64,000 nucleotides of DNA from Sedimentibacter sp. MB35-C1 (GTDB taxonomy: Bacteria > Bacillota > Clostridia > Tissierellales > Sedimentibacteraceae): assembly GCF_030913635.1 (NCBI RefSeq), contig NZ_CP133188.1:1054001-1118000 (forward strand). The letters are read 5' to 3'. Both the position numbers and the translations under genes were made by a program. This document shows positions 36,203-45,875 of this stretch, piece by piece (the stretch's first letter is position 1; each line of letters starts with the position of its first letter). The notes below the pieces were generated by a model. It saw only the letters and a program-made list of their open reading frames with translations, was not told the DNA's origin and ran no database searches.

Positions 36203-37297
36203 GTGAAAACGACACCATTATATGAAAAGCATTTAGAATTAAAGGGTAAAATAATTGACTTTGGCGGTTGGAATCTTCCTGTGGAATATTCGGGGATAAT
36301 TTTGGAGCATGAGGCAGTTAGAAGTAAGGCGGGATTGTTTGATGTGTCTCATATGGGAGAGATAACAGTCAAAGGTGAAGATGCGGAAAAATATCTGCAA
36401 ATGATTGTTACTAATGATATTTCTGTTCTTGCGGATAATCAGATAGCATATACAACAATGTGCTATGAAGATGGTGGAGTAGTAGATGATTTGCTGGTGT
36501 ACAAATACAGCAGTACTGATTATTTGCTTGTTGTTAACGCTTCGAACACTGAAAAGGATTATGAGTGGTTGAATAATAATGCGTTAGGGAATATAAAAAT
36601 TAAAAACGTATCGCTTGATTATGCTCAGCTTGCTCTTCAAGGGCCTGAAGCACAAGCGATTTTACAGAAGCTTGTAAATGAAAATTTAGACGAAATAGAA
36701 TTTTATCATTTTAAAAGCGACGTGAATGTTGGTGGAATAAGTGCTTTGTTATCACGAACAGGATATACCGGAGAAGATGGGTTTGAACTTTACTTCGCTT
36801 CTTCCGAAGGGCCTAAGATGTGGGATATGCTTCTTGAGGCAGGAAAGGAAAACGGAATAGTTCCGGTGGGACTGGGAGCAAGAGATACATTGAGATTTGA
36901 AGCGGCTCTTCCTTTATACGGTCACGAAATAGATAAAGATGTAACGCCTCTGGAGGCTGGCCTGGGTTTTTGCGTAAAATTATCAAAGAATAATTTTATA
37001 GGAAGGAATACCTTATCAGAGCAAAAGGCATCAGGATTAAAAAGGAAACTTGTGGGATTTGAAATGCTTGGAAGGGGAATTCCAAGGAATCGATACGAAG
37101 TGCACTCAGACGGTAAAAAAATAGGCTATGTAACTACAGGGAGCTATTCGCCTACTTTGAAGAAAAATATAGGTCTTGCATTAGTAGATGCAGAATATGC
37201 AAAGGAAAAAACACCTATTGAGATTGTCATAAGAAATAAAAATGTAAAAGCTGAAGTTATTAAAAAGCCATTTTATACAAAAAAATATAAAAAATAA
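36203..37297 (+). CDS. gcvT: Glycine cleavage system T protein (aminomethyltransferase)
   Basis: This protein of about 364 residues transfers the methylene group from aminomethyl-lipoyl GcvH to tetrahydrofolate, releasing ammonia. It shows LYEKHLELKGKIIDFGGWNLPVEY, the FDVSHMGEI motif, RTGYTGEDGFE, and PLEAGLGFCVKL. The GTG at 36203 is favoured by AGGAGTGA; the TTG at 36185 overlaps that site. It is the first gene of the riboswitch-controlled operon. Confidence 0.96.
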   Translation: MKTTPLYEKHLELKGKIIDFGGWNLPVEYSGIILEHEAVRSKAGLFDVSHMGEITVKGEDAEKYLQMIVTNDISVLADNQIAYTTMCYEDGGVVDDLLVYKYSSTDYLLVVNASNTEKDYEWLNNNALGNIKIKNVSLDYAQLALQGPEAQAILQKLVNENLDEIEFYHFKSDVNVGGISALLSRTGYTGEDGFELYFASSEGPKMWDMLLEAGKENGIVPVGLGARDTLRFEAALPLYGHEIDKDVTPLEAGLGFCVKLSKNNFIGRNTLSEQKASGLKRKLVGFEMLGRGIPRNRYEVHSDGKKIGYVTTGSYSPTLKKNIGLALVDAEYAKEKTPIEIVIRNKNVKAEVIKKPFYTKKYKK

Positions 37298-37325
37298 TGA
37301 AAATATAAAAATAATGGAGGGCATT

Positions 37326-37700
37326 ATGAAATTATTAAAGGAATTAAAATATGTAGAATCACATGAATGGGTGAAAGTAGAAGGAAGCAAGGCTTATATA
37401 GGTATAACAGATTATGCTCAGGATCATTTGGGTGAAGTGGTGTACGCTGAACTTCCTGAAGTGGGTGCAACTGTTGAAAAGGGAGACCAATTTGTAGTTC
37501 TTGAATCAGTAAAGGCTGCATCAGATGTTTATGCTCCGCTTTCAGGCACTATAGTTGAAGTCAATGAAGAGCTTGCAGACAGCCCAGAAAAGATAAATGA
37601 ATCACCGTACGATGCATGGTTTGCTGTTATAGAAATGTCCAATCCAGATGAAACACAATCTCTGCTTACGTCAGAAGACTACGAAAAAATATGCGAGTAA
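37326..37700 (+). CDS. gcvH: Glycine cleavage system H protein
   Basis: This lipoyl carrier of about 124 residues shuttles the aminomethyl group between the P and T proteins. The lipoylated Lys is K63 in VLESVKAASDVYAP. The start at 37326 has GGAGGG upstream; an ATG at 37314 overlaps that site. The length is typical. It lies between gcvT and gcvPA. Confidence 0.97.
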   Translation: MKLLKELKYVESHEWVKVEGSKAYIGITDYAQDHLGEVVYAELPEVGATVEKGDQFVVLESVKAASDVYAPLSGTIVEVNEELADSPEKINESPYDAWFAVIEMSNPDETQSLLTSEDYEKICE

Positions 37701-37710
37701 GGAGGAACGA

Positions 37711-39048
37711 ATGACAAGATATATAGGAAATACTAATAATGACCAAGAGCAGATGCTTAAAGAAATGGGATATGATAGTATCGAGTCTCTATTCAAGTCA
37801 GTTCCTCAGTCGGTAATGCTAAAAACAAATTTGGATATTCCAGAGGCGGTATCTGAAATGGAGCTTGTAGAGAAGATGAAGTTATTAGCAAATAAAAACT
37901 GTAATCTTGATGACTATACATGCTTTTTAGGTGCAGGTGCCTACGACCATTATATTCCGGCGGTTATAGATCACTTAATTTCACGCCAGGAGTTTTATAC
38001 AGCGTATACTCCATATCAGCCAGAAATAAGTCAGGGGACACTGCAGGCCATTTTTGAATATCAGACGTTGATAAGCGAATTGACAGGCCTTCCTGTTGCA
38101 AATGCTTCGTTGTATGATGGTGCTACTGCATTGACAGAGGCAGCAATCATGGCATGCGAAGCTACGAAGAGATCCGAGGTTATAATTGCATCAAATGCTC
38201 ATCCTGAAAGTATAAAAGTGCTTAAGACATACGCGCAGTTTAGAGATATTACGGTAACTGCTGTCGGATATAAAGACGGACAAATTGATTTGGATGATTT
38301 AAAAAATAAAATTAATGAAAACACGGCCGCTGTAATTATTCAGAGCCCTAACTTCTTTGGAATTATTGAAAATATAAAAGATATAGCAGATATAGCTCAT
38401 GAAAATAAGAGCCTGCTAATAGCCAGTGCTGATCCAATATCGTTGGCATTGCTGAAAAGCCCTGGGGAATTGGGAGCTGACATAGCTGTAGGCGATGGAC
38501 AGTCACTGGGAAATCCACTAAGCTTCGGCGGACCTTACCTAGGATTCATAGCAGTTACAAAAAAACTTATGAGAAAATTGCCTGGCAGAATTGTAGGAGA
38601 GACTGTTGATAAGGATGGGAACAGAGGCTTCGTTCTTACACTACAGACGAGAGAACAGCACATAAGAAGGGAAAAAGCGACTTCTAACATTTGCTCAAAT
38701 CAATCATTAAATGCTTTGACTGCCGCTATTTACCTAACGCTTATGGGAAAAGAAGGATTAAAGGAAGTTGCCAACCTTTGCGTACAGAAAGCGCATTATA
38801 CATATAATGAATTAATTGGAACGGGAAAATTCAGTTCCGTATTTTCTAAGCCATTCTTTAAGGAATTTACGGTAAAGAGCGAGAAAGATGTAGCAAGCCT
38901 TAACAAAGACCTACTGAAATACAACATTATCGGAGGCTATGAACTGGCAAAAGATTATCCAGAACTAAAAGACGGCTGGCTTTTGGCTGTAACAGAAAAA
39001 CGTACAAAAAGTGAAATAGATAATTTTATTAGAAAGGCGGCAGAATAA
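37711..39048 (+). CDS. gcvPA: Glycine dehydrogenase (decarboxylating) subunit 1
   Basis: This 445-residue N-terminal half of P protein occurs as a separate chain in Firmicutes. [18 protein letters not shown] opens it; [39 protein letters not shown] and [10 protein letters not shown] follow. It pairs with GcvPB to decarboxylate glycine. The ATG at 37711 has AAGGAGG directly after the gcvH stop. Confidence 0.96.
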   Translation: MTRYIGNTNNDQEQMLKEMGYDSIESLFKSVPQSVMLKTNLDIPEAVSEMELVEKMKLLANKNCNLDDYTCFLGAGAYDHYIPAVIDHLISRQEFYTAYTPYQPEISQGTLQAIFEYQTLISELTGLPVANASLYDGATALTEAAIMACEATKRSEVIIASNAHPESIKVLKTYAQFRDITVTAVGYKDGQIDLDDLKNKINENTAAVIIQSPNFFGIIENIKDIADIAHENKSLLIASADPISLALLKSPGELGADIAVGDGQSLGNPLSFGGPYLGFIAVTKKLMRKLPGRIVGETVDKDGNRGFVLTLQTREQHIRREKATSNICSNQSLNALTAAIYLTLMGKEGLKEVANLCVQKAHYTYNELIGTGKFSSVFSKPFFKEFTVKSEKDVASLNKDLLKYNIIGGYELAKDYPELKDGWLLAVTEKRTKSEIDNFIRKAAE

Positions 39049-39049
39049 T

Positions 39050-40510
39050 ATGCTAAAACATCAACCCTTGATATTTGAATTAAGCAGAGAAGGGCGAAAA
39101 GCATATTCTCTGCCTGAATGTGATGTTCCTTCTTTAGAAATGGAAGAACTTATTGGTAATGAATATTTAAGAGAAAAATCTCCTGAACTGCCTGAGGTAA
39201 GTGAACTTGATGCGGTACGTCATTTCACACAACTTTCGCAGAGAAACCACGGTGTAGATACAGGGTTCTACCCTCTGGGAAGCTGTACAATGAAGTATAA
39301 CCCAAAGGTAGACGAAGTAGTAGCAAGATTTGACGGATTTTCAAAAATTCATCCATATCAGCCGGAAGAAATTTCACAAGGAGCTATGCAGGTGATATAC
39401 GAGCTTGATGGCATGCTTTCAGAAATTTCGGGAATGGACAAATGTACTCTTCAGCCTGCGGCAGGAGCTCACGGAGAGCTGACGGGCCTTATGATAATAA
39501 AGGCATATCACAGAAGTAGAGGCGACGAAAAAAGAAATATAATAATTATTCCTGATTCAGCCCATGGAACAAATCCTGCTTCAGCAGTAGTTGCAGGGTT
39601 TGAGACAGTTGAAGTTAAGTCAAATGATAAGGGTTTAGTTGATTTAGAATCCCTAAAAACTGTTATGAGTGATAAAGTGGCAGGGCTTATGCTGACAAAT
39701 CCTAATACGCTTGGTTTGTTTGATGAAAATATATTGAAGATATCTGAGATAGTGCATGAAGCAGGCGGGCTTATGTACTATGACGGAGCGAATGCAAATG
39801 CAATTCTTGGCGTTACCAGACCTGGAGATATGGGATTTGATGTAGTTCATTTCAACATTCACAAAACATTCAGTACACCTCATGGCGGAGGAGGACCTGG
39901 ATCTGGACCGGTAGGGGTTAAGGAGCATCTTAGCGCTTTCCTGCCTGTTCCAGTTGTTGCTAAGAAAGAAAATGAGTACGTCTTCGATTATGACAGACCG
40001 CTGTCTATAGGAAAGGTAAGATCATTCTATGGAAATTTTGGAGTTTATGTGAAAGCCTATGCTTATATCAGGGGACAAGGTCCGGAAGGATTAAGGGCTG
40101 TAGCTGAAAATGCAGTGCTCAATGCAAACTATATTGCATCAAAACTCAAAGGAAGATACTACCTGCCTGTTGACAGAGAATGTATGCATGAATGTGTGTT
40201 GTCAGGCGATTTACAGAAAGAACGCGGTGTAACCACTCTGGATATAGCTAAGAGGCTTCTGGATTTCGGATACCATCCTCCTACAGTTTATTTTCCGTTA
40301 ATTGTTTCTGAGGCAATGATGATAGAGCCAACAGAATGTGAAACAAAGGAAACATTGGATCAGTTCATAGGGGCTATGATACAGATTGCTGATGAAGTAG
40401 AAAATGATCCGGACGTAGTAAAAAATGCTCCGCATACAACAGTAGTTTCCAGGCTTAATGAAGCTCAAGCCGCAAGGAAGCCTGTACTTCGCTATAATAA
40501 GCAGGTGTAG
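39050..40510 (+). CDS. gcvPB: Glycine dehydrogenase (decarboxylating) subunit 2
   Basis: This 486-residue PLP-binding half carries the cofactor Lys at K272 in [16 protein letters not shown], and [23 protein letters not shown] and [11 protein letters not shown]. It acts with GcvPA and GcvH. The start lies one base after the gcvPA stop, and the next gene starts one base after its own stop, so the operon is compact. Confidence 0.96.
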   Translation: MLKHQPLIFELSREGRKAYSLPECDVPSLEMEELIGNEYLREKSPELPEVSELDAVRHFTQLSQRNHGVDTGFYPLGSCTMKYNPKVDEVVARFDGFSKIHPYQPEEISQGAMQVIYELDGMLSEISGMDKCTLQPAAGAHGELTGLMIIKAYHRSRGDEKRNIIIIPDSAHGTNPASAVVAGFETVEVKSNDKGLVDLESLKTVMSDKVAGLMLTNPNTLGLFDENILKISEIVHEAGGLMYYDGANANAILGVTRPGDMGFDVVHFNIHKTFSTPHGGGGPGSGPVGVKEHLSAFLPVPVVAKKENEYVFDYDRPLSIGKVRSFYGNFGVYVKAYAYIRGQGPEGLRAVAENAVLNANYIASKLKGRYYLPVDRECMHECVLSGDLQKERGVTTLDIAKRLLDFGYHPPTVYFPLIVSEAMMIEPTECETKETLDQFIGAMIQIADEVENDPDVVKNAPHTTVVSRLNEAQAARKPVLRYNKQV

Positions 40511-40511
40511 A

Positions 40512-41912
40512 ATGAATAGAGATTTGGTTATTATCGGTGCGGGCCCAGGAGGCTATGAAGCGGCTATAAAGGCCGCACAGCTTGGAGCTAAGGTGACGGT
40601 TATAGAAGAGACCGGACTTGGTGGAACATGCCTGAACAGTGGGTGTATACCAACAAAATCCTTTTATAAGAATGCAGAAACAGTTAAATCATTAAAGAGT
40701 ATTGAAGAGTATGGAATAGCAATGGGAAATTACTCATTTGATATGCCAAAAGCTAAAAAGAGAAAAGATGAAGTTGTCAGCAAACTTGTATCAGGTATTG
40801 ATAAACTGTTAAAAGCAAACTCAATAGAAGTAATAAAAGGAAGAGCTTCATTTAAAGGAAAAAATGTATTAGAAGTAATAAGTGAAAACAGTGTCGAAGA
40901 AATAACATTATCAAATATTATTATAGCTACAGGCTCGGTTTCATCATCAGTTCCTGTCACCGGAATTGATTTGCCAGGCGTTATAACAAGTGATGAGATA
41001 TTAAACTTTGAAGAAGTTCCTAAAAGTTTGGCCATATTAGGCGGAGGCGTTGTAGGAGCCGAATTTGCCGGAATATTTGCTGCTCTGGGGTCTCAAGTAA
41101 CGATAATAGAATTCCTGCCTAAAATATTGTACAGACTTGATGATGAACTGTCTAAAAAATTGGCTGTTTATATGAAAAAACAAGGCATAAAAATTTTGAC
41201 AGGCTCTGCACTGAAAGAAGTACATAAAGCAGAAGAAGGACTTAAGTTGACGGTTGATAGCGGAAAGGGAATCTTTGAAGTTCAGTGTGATTACTTGCTG
41301 TCAGCTGCCGGAAGGAAACCTAATATAGATGGATTAAACCTTGAAGCTGCAGGAATAAAATATGATAAAAAAGGAATAAAGGTTGACGAAAAATATATGA
41401 CTTCAGCGGAAGGAGTATATGCAATAGGTGATGTAATTGGAGGCACAATGCTTGCGCACATTGCATCGGAAGAGGGAAAATCATGTGTTGAAGGCATATA
41501 CGAGCATACTTTGCCACAATTAAACTACAATGCAGTTCCTTCATGTGTTTTTACATTTCCTGAGGCTGCCTCAGTTGGAATGACAGAAGACGAGGCAAAA
41601 GAAGCAAATATAGAATATGTTATCGGTAAGTCAATGTTTGGAGCTAATGGTAAGGCTCTGGCAATGGGCGAAGGTGAGGGATTTGTAAAAGTCATGGCAG
41701 AAAAAGACAGCCATAAAATAATTGGAGTTCATATAATGGGCCCTCATGCTAGTGACATAGTGCATGAAGGATCTATGGCAATAAAAAATGGACTTAAGGT
41801 TGAAGATATTAAAACAACAGTGTTTGCTCATCCCACGTTGTCGGAGGTTTTTTACGAAGCCGTATGCTGCTGCACGGGAGATGCAATACATTCAATGCCA
41901 AAAAAGAAGTGA
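40512..41912 (+). CDS. lpdA: Dihydrolipoyl dehydrogenase (L protein)
   Basis: This flavoprotein of about 466 residues reoxidises dihydrolipoyl-GcvH with NAD. It has the FAD motif GAGPGG (9-14), redox-active C40 and C45 in GGTCLNSGCIPTK, the NAD motif GGGVVGAEFAG, the YAIGDVIGG motif, and C-terminal HPTLSE with the catalytic His. No extra lipoyl domain is fused. It is the last gene of the gcv operon and ends in a strong terminator. Confidence 0.95.
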   Translation: MNRDLVIIGAGPGGYEAAIKAAQLGAKVTVIEETGLGGTCLNSGCIPTKSFYKNAETVKSLKSIEEYGIAMGNYSFDMPKAKKRKDEVVSKLVSGIDKLLKANSIEVIKGRASFKGKNVLEVISENSVEEITLSNIIIATGSVSSSVPVTGIDLPGVITSDEILNFEEVPKSLAILGGGVVGAEFAGIFAALGSQVTIIEFLPKILYRLDDELSKKLAVYMKKQGIKILTGSALKEVHKAEEGLKLTVDSGKGIFEVQCDYLLSAAGRKPNIDGLNLEAAGIKYDKKGIKVDEKYMTSAEGVYAIGDVIGGTMLAHIASEEGKSCVEGIYEHTLPQLNYNAVPSCVFTFPEAASVGMTEDEAKEANIEYVIGKSMFGANGKALAMGEGEGFVKVMAEKDSHKIIGVHIMGPHASDIVHEGSMAIKNGLKVEDIKTTVFAHPTLSEVFYEAVCCCTGDAIHSMPKKK

Positions 41913-41934
41913 TATACATAAATAATATTTATGT

Positions 41935-41970
41935 TAATAAAAAGCTGGCGACCGCCCGCTTTTTATTATT
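41935..41970 (+). terminator. Rho-independent terminator of the gcv operon
   Basis: TAATAAAAAGC (41935-41945) pairs perfectly with GCTTTTTATTA (41958-41968), with an inner GGCG/CGCC stem. Confidence 0.88.
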
Positions 41971-42036
41971 TTTGTAAAATATAGTAATATTTTACTTGGC
42001 CTGTAAGATTTATATATCTGATCGGCTTTTTATTAA

Positions 42037-42065
42037 TTGACATGAATAAGTTTTTTTGATAATCT
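42037..42065 (+). promoter_or_regulatory. Promoter of guaA
   Basis: TTGACA (42037-42042) and TAATCT (42060-42065) are 17 bp apart. The leader is only about 35 nt, with no room for a purine riboswitch. Confidence 0.65.
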
Positions 42066-42106
42066 ATATAAAAAATAAAGGTCGTTTACCTAAGAGGAGT
42101 AAAAAA

Positions 42107-43639
42107 ATGATAGTAATAGTTGATTTTGGTGCACAGTACAGTCAACTCATAGCGAGAAGAGTTAGAGAAGCAAATGTGTATTGTGAAATAATGCCATACA
42201 CATCTTCAATCGATAAAATAAGAGAAAAGAAACCTGAAGGAATAATACTTTCCGGAGGACCGGCCAGCGTATATGCTGAAGATGCTCCGAGCATTTCAAA
42301 TGAAATATTTAATTTAGGAGTTCCTTTGCTTGGTATTTGCTACGGTGGTCAATTTATAGCTCAGGAATTCGGAGGAAAGGTAAAGGGAGCCGATTCTAGA
42401 GAATACGGAAAAATTAAGCTTCAGATAATGTCAGGCGATAACCTGTTTAAAGGAATCGAGCAAGATACGCTGTGTTGGATGAGCCATACAGACTATATAG
42501 AAAAAGCACCGGAAAATTTTGAAATAACTGCAAAATCAGATACATGCCACATATGTGCTATGAAAAATGAAGAAAAGAAAATTTACGCAGTTCAGTTTCA
42601 TCCAGAAGTTGAACACACTCAAAGAGGAAAGGAAATTATCAATAACTTCCTGTTCAATGTATGTGGGTTAAGCAAAGATTGGAATATGGGTAATTTTGCT
42701 GAAGAAAGCATAGCAAGAATCAAAGCCGAAGTAGGAGATAAAAAAGCTCTCTGTGCTTTGTCCGGAGGAGTGGATTCATCTGTTGCTGCAGTAATGGTTC
42801 ACAAGGCAATCGGTTCAAACTTAATATGTGTATTTGTTGACCATGGTCTTTTGAGAAAAGACGAGGGAGATCAGGTTGAAAAAGTATTCAAAGAAAAGTT
42901 TAACATGAATCTAATCAGAGTAAATGCAGGCGAAAGATTCCTCGGCAAATTGGCAGGAGTTACAGAACCGGAAAGAAAAAGAAAAATAATTGGCGAAGAA
43001 TTTATTCGAGTATTTGAAGAAGAAAAACAAAAATTAAAAGATGAGTTCGGACATATTGATTACTTAGTTCAGGGAACAATTTACCCTGATGTTATAGAAA
43101 GCGGTACAGCAACTGCATCTGTTATAAAAAGTCACCACAACGTAGGCGGACTACCGGAAGACGTAGATTTTGAGCTCCTGGAACCATTAAGACAACTGTT
43201 TAAAGATGAAGTTCGACAAGTTGGAAGAGAGCTTGGAATACCGGAAGAAGTAGTTGAAAGACAGCCATTCCCTGGCCCAGGTCTTGCAATCCGTGTATTG
43301 GGTGAAATCACAGAGGATAAATTAAAGATAGTTAGAGAAGCTGATTTCATATTCAGAGATGAAGTCAAAAAAGCAGGTCTGCAGAATAAAATTTGGCAGT
43401 ACTTCGCTTGTTTGCCTAACATCAGAAGTGTAGGAGTTATGGGAGACGGCAGAACATACTCACACACAGTTGCATTAAGAGCAGTAAACTCAACAGACGG
43501 AATGACTTCCGACTGGTCAAGAATTCCATACGAAGTTCTTGAAAAAGTATCAACCAGAATAGTAAACGAAGTGGATAATGTAAACAGAATAGTTTACGAT
43601 ATTACAAGCAAGCCACCTGCTACTATTGAATGGGAATAG
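42107..43639 (+). CDS. guaA: GMP synthase (glutamine-hydrolysing)
   Basis: This enzyme of about 510 residues converts XMP to GMP. The class I glutaminase half has nucleophile C78 in GICYGGQF and the HPEVEHT motif. The ATP-pyrophosphatase half has [17 protein letters not shown] and [12 protein letters not shown], and the protein ends in KPPATIEWE. The ATG at 42107 has AGAGGAG upstream. Its 3' end borders an accessory region; guaA ends are known targets for integrative elements. Confidence 0.97.
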   Translation: MIVIVDFGAQYSQLIARRVREANVYCEIMPYTSSIDKIREKKPEGIILSGGPASVYAEDAPSISNEIFNLGVPLLGICYGGQFIAQEFGGKVKGADSREYGKIKLQIMSGDNLFKGIEQDTLCWMSHTDYIEKAPENFEITAKSDTCHICAMKNEEKKIYAVQFHPEVEHTQRGKEIINNFLFNVCGLSKDWNMGNFAEESIARIKAEVGDKKALCALSGGVDSSVAAVMVHKAIGSNLICVFVDHGLLRKDEGDQVEKVFKEKFNMNLIRVNAGERFLGKLAGVTEPERKRKIIGEEFIRVFEEEKQKLKDEFGHIDYLVQGTIYPDVIESGTATASVIKSHHNVGGLPEDVDFELLEPLRQLFKDEVRQVGRELGIPEEVVERQPFPGPGLAIRVLGEITEDKLKIVREADFIFRDEVKKAGLQNKIWQYFACLPNIRSVGVMGDGRTYSHTVALRAVNSTDGMTSDWSRIPYEVLEKVSTRIVNEVDNVNRIVYDITSKPPATIEWE

Positions 43640-43716
43640 TAAAAAAGCCAAATAATAAGACCACAAACCCAGTATTAGCAAGGGTTTCGTAAGGATGTTT
43701 TTCAGATTTAGGATAT

Positions 43717-43748
43717 GCGGTATAGCATTTGAGGTGCTATACCGCTTT
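43717..43748. terminator. Hairpin at the guaA/accessory-region border
   Basis: GCGGTATAGCA (43717-43727) pairs perfectly with TGCTATACCGC (43734-43744), with TTTT following on the plus strand. It can terminate guaA; it overlaps the 3' end of the recombinase remnant. Confidence 0.6.
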
Positions 43749-44345
43749 TCCTTTCCAAAGAGTAAACTTTGAGTGGTCGAATATCCCGATATGATTGTAG
43801 ATAATCTCAATTTCCTGTAACCGCCTCCCGCTGCTTTTATCGGGAGCATGGACAAGTATCTTATCCACAAACTCATGCAGTATTTCAGGGGTAAGTTCCG
43901 TTAAGTGGGTGTACTTCTTGACAATGGAGAGTAAACGGTCAACATTGACGTTCTGCTTTTCCTCCTGCTGAATGTTCTCTCGTAACTCTGCCATTTCTTT
44001 TTGTAAATCGGACTGCTCTGCATCATATCCCTTTGAAAGTTTCATAAATCGTTCATCCGACAACTTCCCACTTATATTATCCTCATAGATACGCTGAAAC
44101 AGATTATCCAGTTCCTTTGTCCTTGTTTGGATTTCCACCAGCCGTTTTTATGTTTTGCCAGGTCCTTGTTCCTTTGGCGCACATCCGTCTCCATTACCAA
44201 CTGAACAAATTCATTTTCGTAAGCAGAAACATATCCAATAATCTCTTTCAGGTTATCCAACACGATCTGTTCAATGACAACATTACGGATATAGTGCATG
44301 GAGCATAAGGATGTGCTTTTACGATAAGCGCTACAAAATTTTGAA
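43737..44345 (-). pseudogene. Remnant of a large serine recombinase (transposon type), frameshifted and 5'-truncated
   Basis: Two overlapping minus-strand frames carry consecutive parts of one protein. The first covers YRKSTSLCSMHYIRNVVIEQIVLDNL to RQRNKDLAKHK; the second covers LVEIQTRTKELDNLFQRIYEDNISGKLSDERF to the DUF4368-like end. Adding one A to the A5 run near 44143 restores ...KHKKRLVEIQT..., so a single-base deletion broke the gene. The catalytic N-terminal resolvase domain is absent. It marks decay of a Tn4451/Tn5397-like or related element. Confidence 0.8.
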
Positions 44346-44374
44346 AGGCTCCGGCACAGGCGGAAAACCGTCAA

Positions 44375-44405
44375 AAGCACAAAAAAGCCCGACTGAAAAA
44401 ATCCA
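44375..44405 (-). terminator. Minus-strand terminator
   Basis: CCCGACTG pairs with CAGTCGGG around an 8-nt loop and is followed on the minus strand by six T residues. It lies just after the 36-residue ORF. Confidence 0.75.
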
Positions 44406-44431
44406 GTCGGGCAAAAATGATTTGTTGACTA

Positions 44432-44542
44432 TTAAATATTGATATGTGAGTTCATCTTGTTAGCCGGAATATCCTGTTGGTGGGGACAGGCTTTTTTTGA
44501 CAAACTATTGATTGTCAAATATTGTCGATATAAAGTTTTCAC
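44432..44542 (-). CDS. Possible 36-residue peptide
   Basis: On the minus strand a GTG at 44542 follows an AGGAGG ribosome binding site and opens a 36-codon frame (MKTLYRQYLTINSLSKKAC...), ending at TAA just before a terminator. It lies between two minus-strand terminators in the accessory region. The peptide is basic with a central CPH motif and has no family I recognise. A short leader or toxin-like peptide is possible; coding is not proven. Confidence 0.45.
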   Translation of the reverse strand: MKTLYRQYLTINSLSKKACPHQQDIPANKMNSHINI

Positions 44543-44609
44543 GGCTATACCTCCTAAGATAACGCCGTATCCTTAAAAAGGGCGACTTTAATACTCTTGC
44601 TTTGAAAAA

Positions 44610-44648
44610 AGAAAAACGGCGGCTTTGATTGTTATTTCAAAACCGCCA
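44610..44648 (-). terminator. Minus-strand terminator of the acetyltransferase operon
   Basis: On the minus strand GGCGGTTTTGA pairs with TCAAAGCCGCC around an 8-nt loop, followed by a long T-rich tail. Confidence 0.75.
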
Positions 44649-44708
44649 TTAAGCTATTTTAATATAAAATGGGCGCATGAAAACTACGCCGCCACAACAA
44701 CGGTTTTT

Positions 44709-45290
44709 TTATTTACCGTTGGGCAGTAGCTTTTTATCAGTTATGTCAATATAATCTGCTTTCGTCATACCATACAAATAGTAATCACAATATGTGTTCA
44801 CCATTTTACCGTCCCGAATATGCCCCTCCCGCTTAAATCCTGCTTTTTCAAGTGTTCTATATGACGCGATATTTAGAATGTGAACATCAGACCATAGCCG
44901 CTGTAGCTCTGTTTTTTCAAAACAGAAAATCACTACTTCTGTTAAGGCTTCTGTCATAAAGCCATTTCCTTGATAGATTGGAGAGAGCCGGAATGCTACT
45001 TTTGCCATACGGTCATTTTCTATGAGATATACCCACATTTCGCCAATTACTTTATTGTCCTTTTTATGGACAATACCCCAATGAAAACTCTTTGTAGGTC
45101 TTTCTTTTTTTTGAAATAGCAATTCGGGGTTTAAGTCACTTTTTCCGGGACGTTTTCCCCAATATTGATACAATGAATTGTCACTCAACCATTCTTTCAA
45201 ATTGGCAACATCATCATATTGTAGTGGACGCAATAAGAGTTGCCCTGTTTCAAGTATCGGTTTGTTCTGAACAAAATCCTGTAGTTTCAT
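44709..45290 (-). CDS. GNAT acetyltransferase, RimJ/RimL type
   Basis: The 193-residue protein has ETGQLLLRPLQYDDVANLKEWL at the start, NKVIGEMWVYLIENDR, LSPIYQGNGFMTEAL for acetyl-CoA binding, and NIASYRTLEKAGFKREG near the end. It could modify ribosomal protein termini or a drug. It is the second gene after the MerR-type promoter, 9 bp behind the TsaA-like gene, which suggests a resistance-type role; that is inference. Confidence 0.88.
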   Translation of the reverse strand: MKLQDFVQNKPILETGQLLLRPLQYDDVANLKEWLSDNSLYQYWGKRPGKSDLNPELLFQKKERPTKSFHWGIVHKKDNKVIGEMWVYLIENDRMAKVAFRLSPIYQGNGFMTEALTEVVIFCFEKTELQRLWSDVHILNIASYRTLEKAGFKREGHIRDGKMVNTYCDYYLYGMTKADYIDITDKKLLPNGK

Positions 45291-45299
45291 AAAGCCCCC

Positions 45300-45776
45300 T
45301 TAGAAATTAAATACCTGTTCCCAATTAAAGCAGCCGGACGCTTCTGTGCTTCTCGGCCATTCACTGCACCATGCTGGAACACCGGGCGTTTCTACCCTGT
45401 CAAAGCTCGGTGTGTATGGCTTTATATCCAGCACGGGAGTACCATCATTCGCGTCAATGAAAGTAACTCGAATAATTCCCTTGTTAAAATCAACGTTGAT
45501 AATTTCTGATGTTGTTAAAGCAATAGGGTTAGGACGTGCGGGTGACCTTGTGGCGAAAACGCCCATTATTGTTGGCGCATTTTTATAGGGCTGTTCGGCT
45601 TGCAATATATTTCTGTTTGCCTGACTATCACATTCGCTAAACCACCACATTACATTGATATGGCTAAATCCCTCCAATGCTTGCAGTCCGGAAATATATT
45701 CCGGTTCTAATTCAATAAATGCTCCGCTGTCATCATTTTTTACCTTTCCAATAGGTTTTAATTGATAATAATTCAT
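45300..45776 (-). CDS. TsaA/TrmO-like SAM-dependent tRNA methyltransferase
   Basis: The product of about 158 residues matches the YaeB/TsaA fold: LKPIGKVKND at the start, LEGFSHINVMWWF, GVFATRSPARPNPIALT and GTPVLDIKPYTPSFD. E. coli TrmO methylates t6A37 of threonine tRNA. The copy here is in a mobile-type operon controlled by MerR, so the in vivo target may differ. The start at 45776 is chosen because GAGGAGG lies seven bases upstream. Confidence 0.88.
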   Translation of the reverse strand: MNYYQLKPIGKVKNDDSGAFIELEPEYISGLQALEGFSHINVMWWFSECDSQANRNILQAEQPYKNAPTIMGVFATRSPARPNPIALTTSEIINVDFNKGIIRVTFIDANDGTPVLDIKPYTPSFDRVETPGVPAWCSEWPRSTEASGCFNWEQVFNF

Positions 45777-45807
45777 ATCGTACCTCCTCATTTTCTGTTG
45801 TGAATTC

Positions 45808-45838
45808 AGTATAATACCTCACATCATGTGAGATACAA
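45808..45838 (-). promoter_or_regulatory. MerR-type promoter and operator
   Basis: On the minus strand TTGTAT and TATACT are 19 bp apart, and the spacer contains the perfect palindrome CTCACAT-G-ATGTGAG (45818-45832). A 19-bp spacer with a centred operator is the hallmark of MerR-family activation, and a MerR gene lies directly upstream. A TATTAT with 16-bp spacing is an alternative -10. Confidence 0.75.
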
Positions 45839-45875
45839 GAGGGAAAATAAAAATGCCCTACATTTTTGCAGGACA

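Noticed and set aside
41971-42106. Purine riboswitch before guaA
   Set aside because: The promoter leaves a leader of only about 35 nt, and no purine aptamer core is visible.
44612-44648. Hairpin as an insertion-sequence end
   Set aside because: The minus-strand T tail and its position after the acetyltransferase gene fit a terminator. No matching inverted copy was seen nearby.
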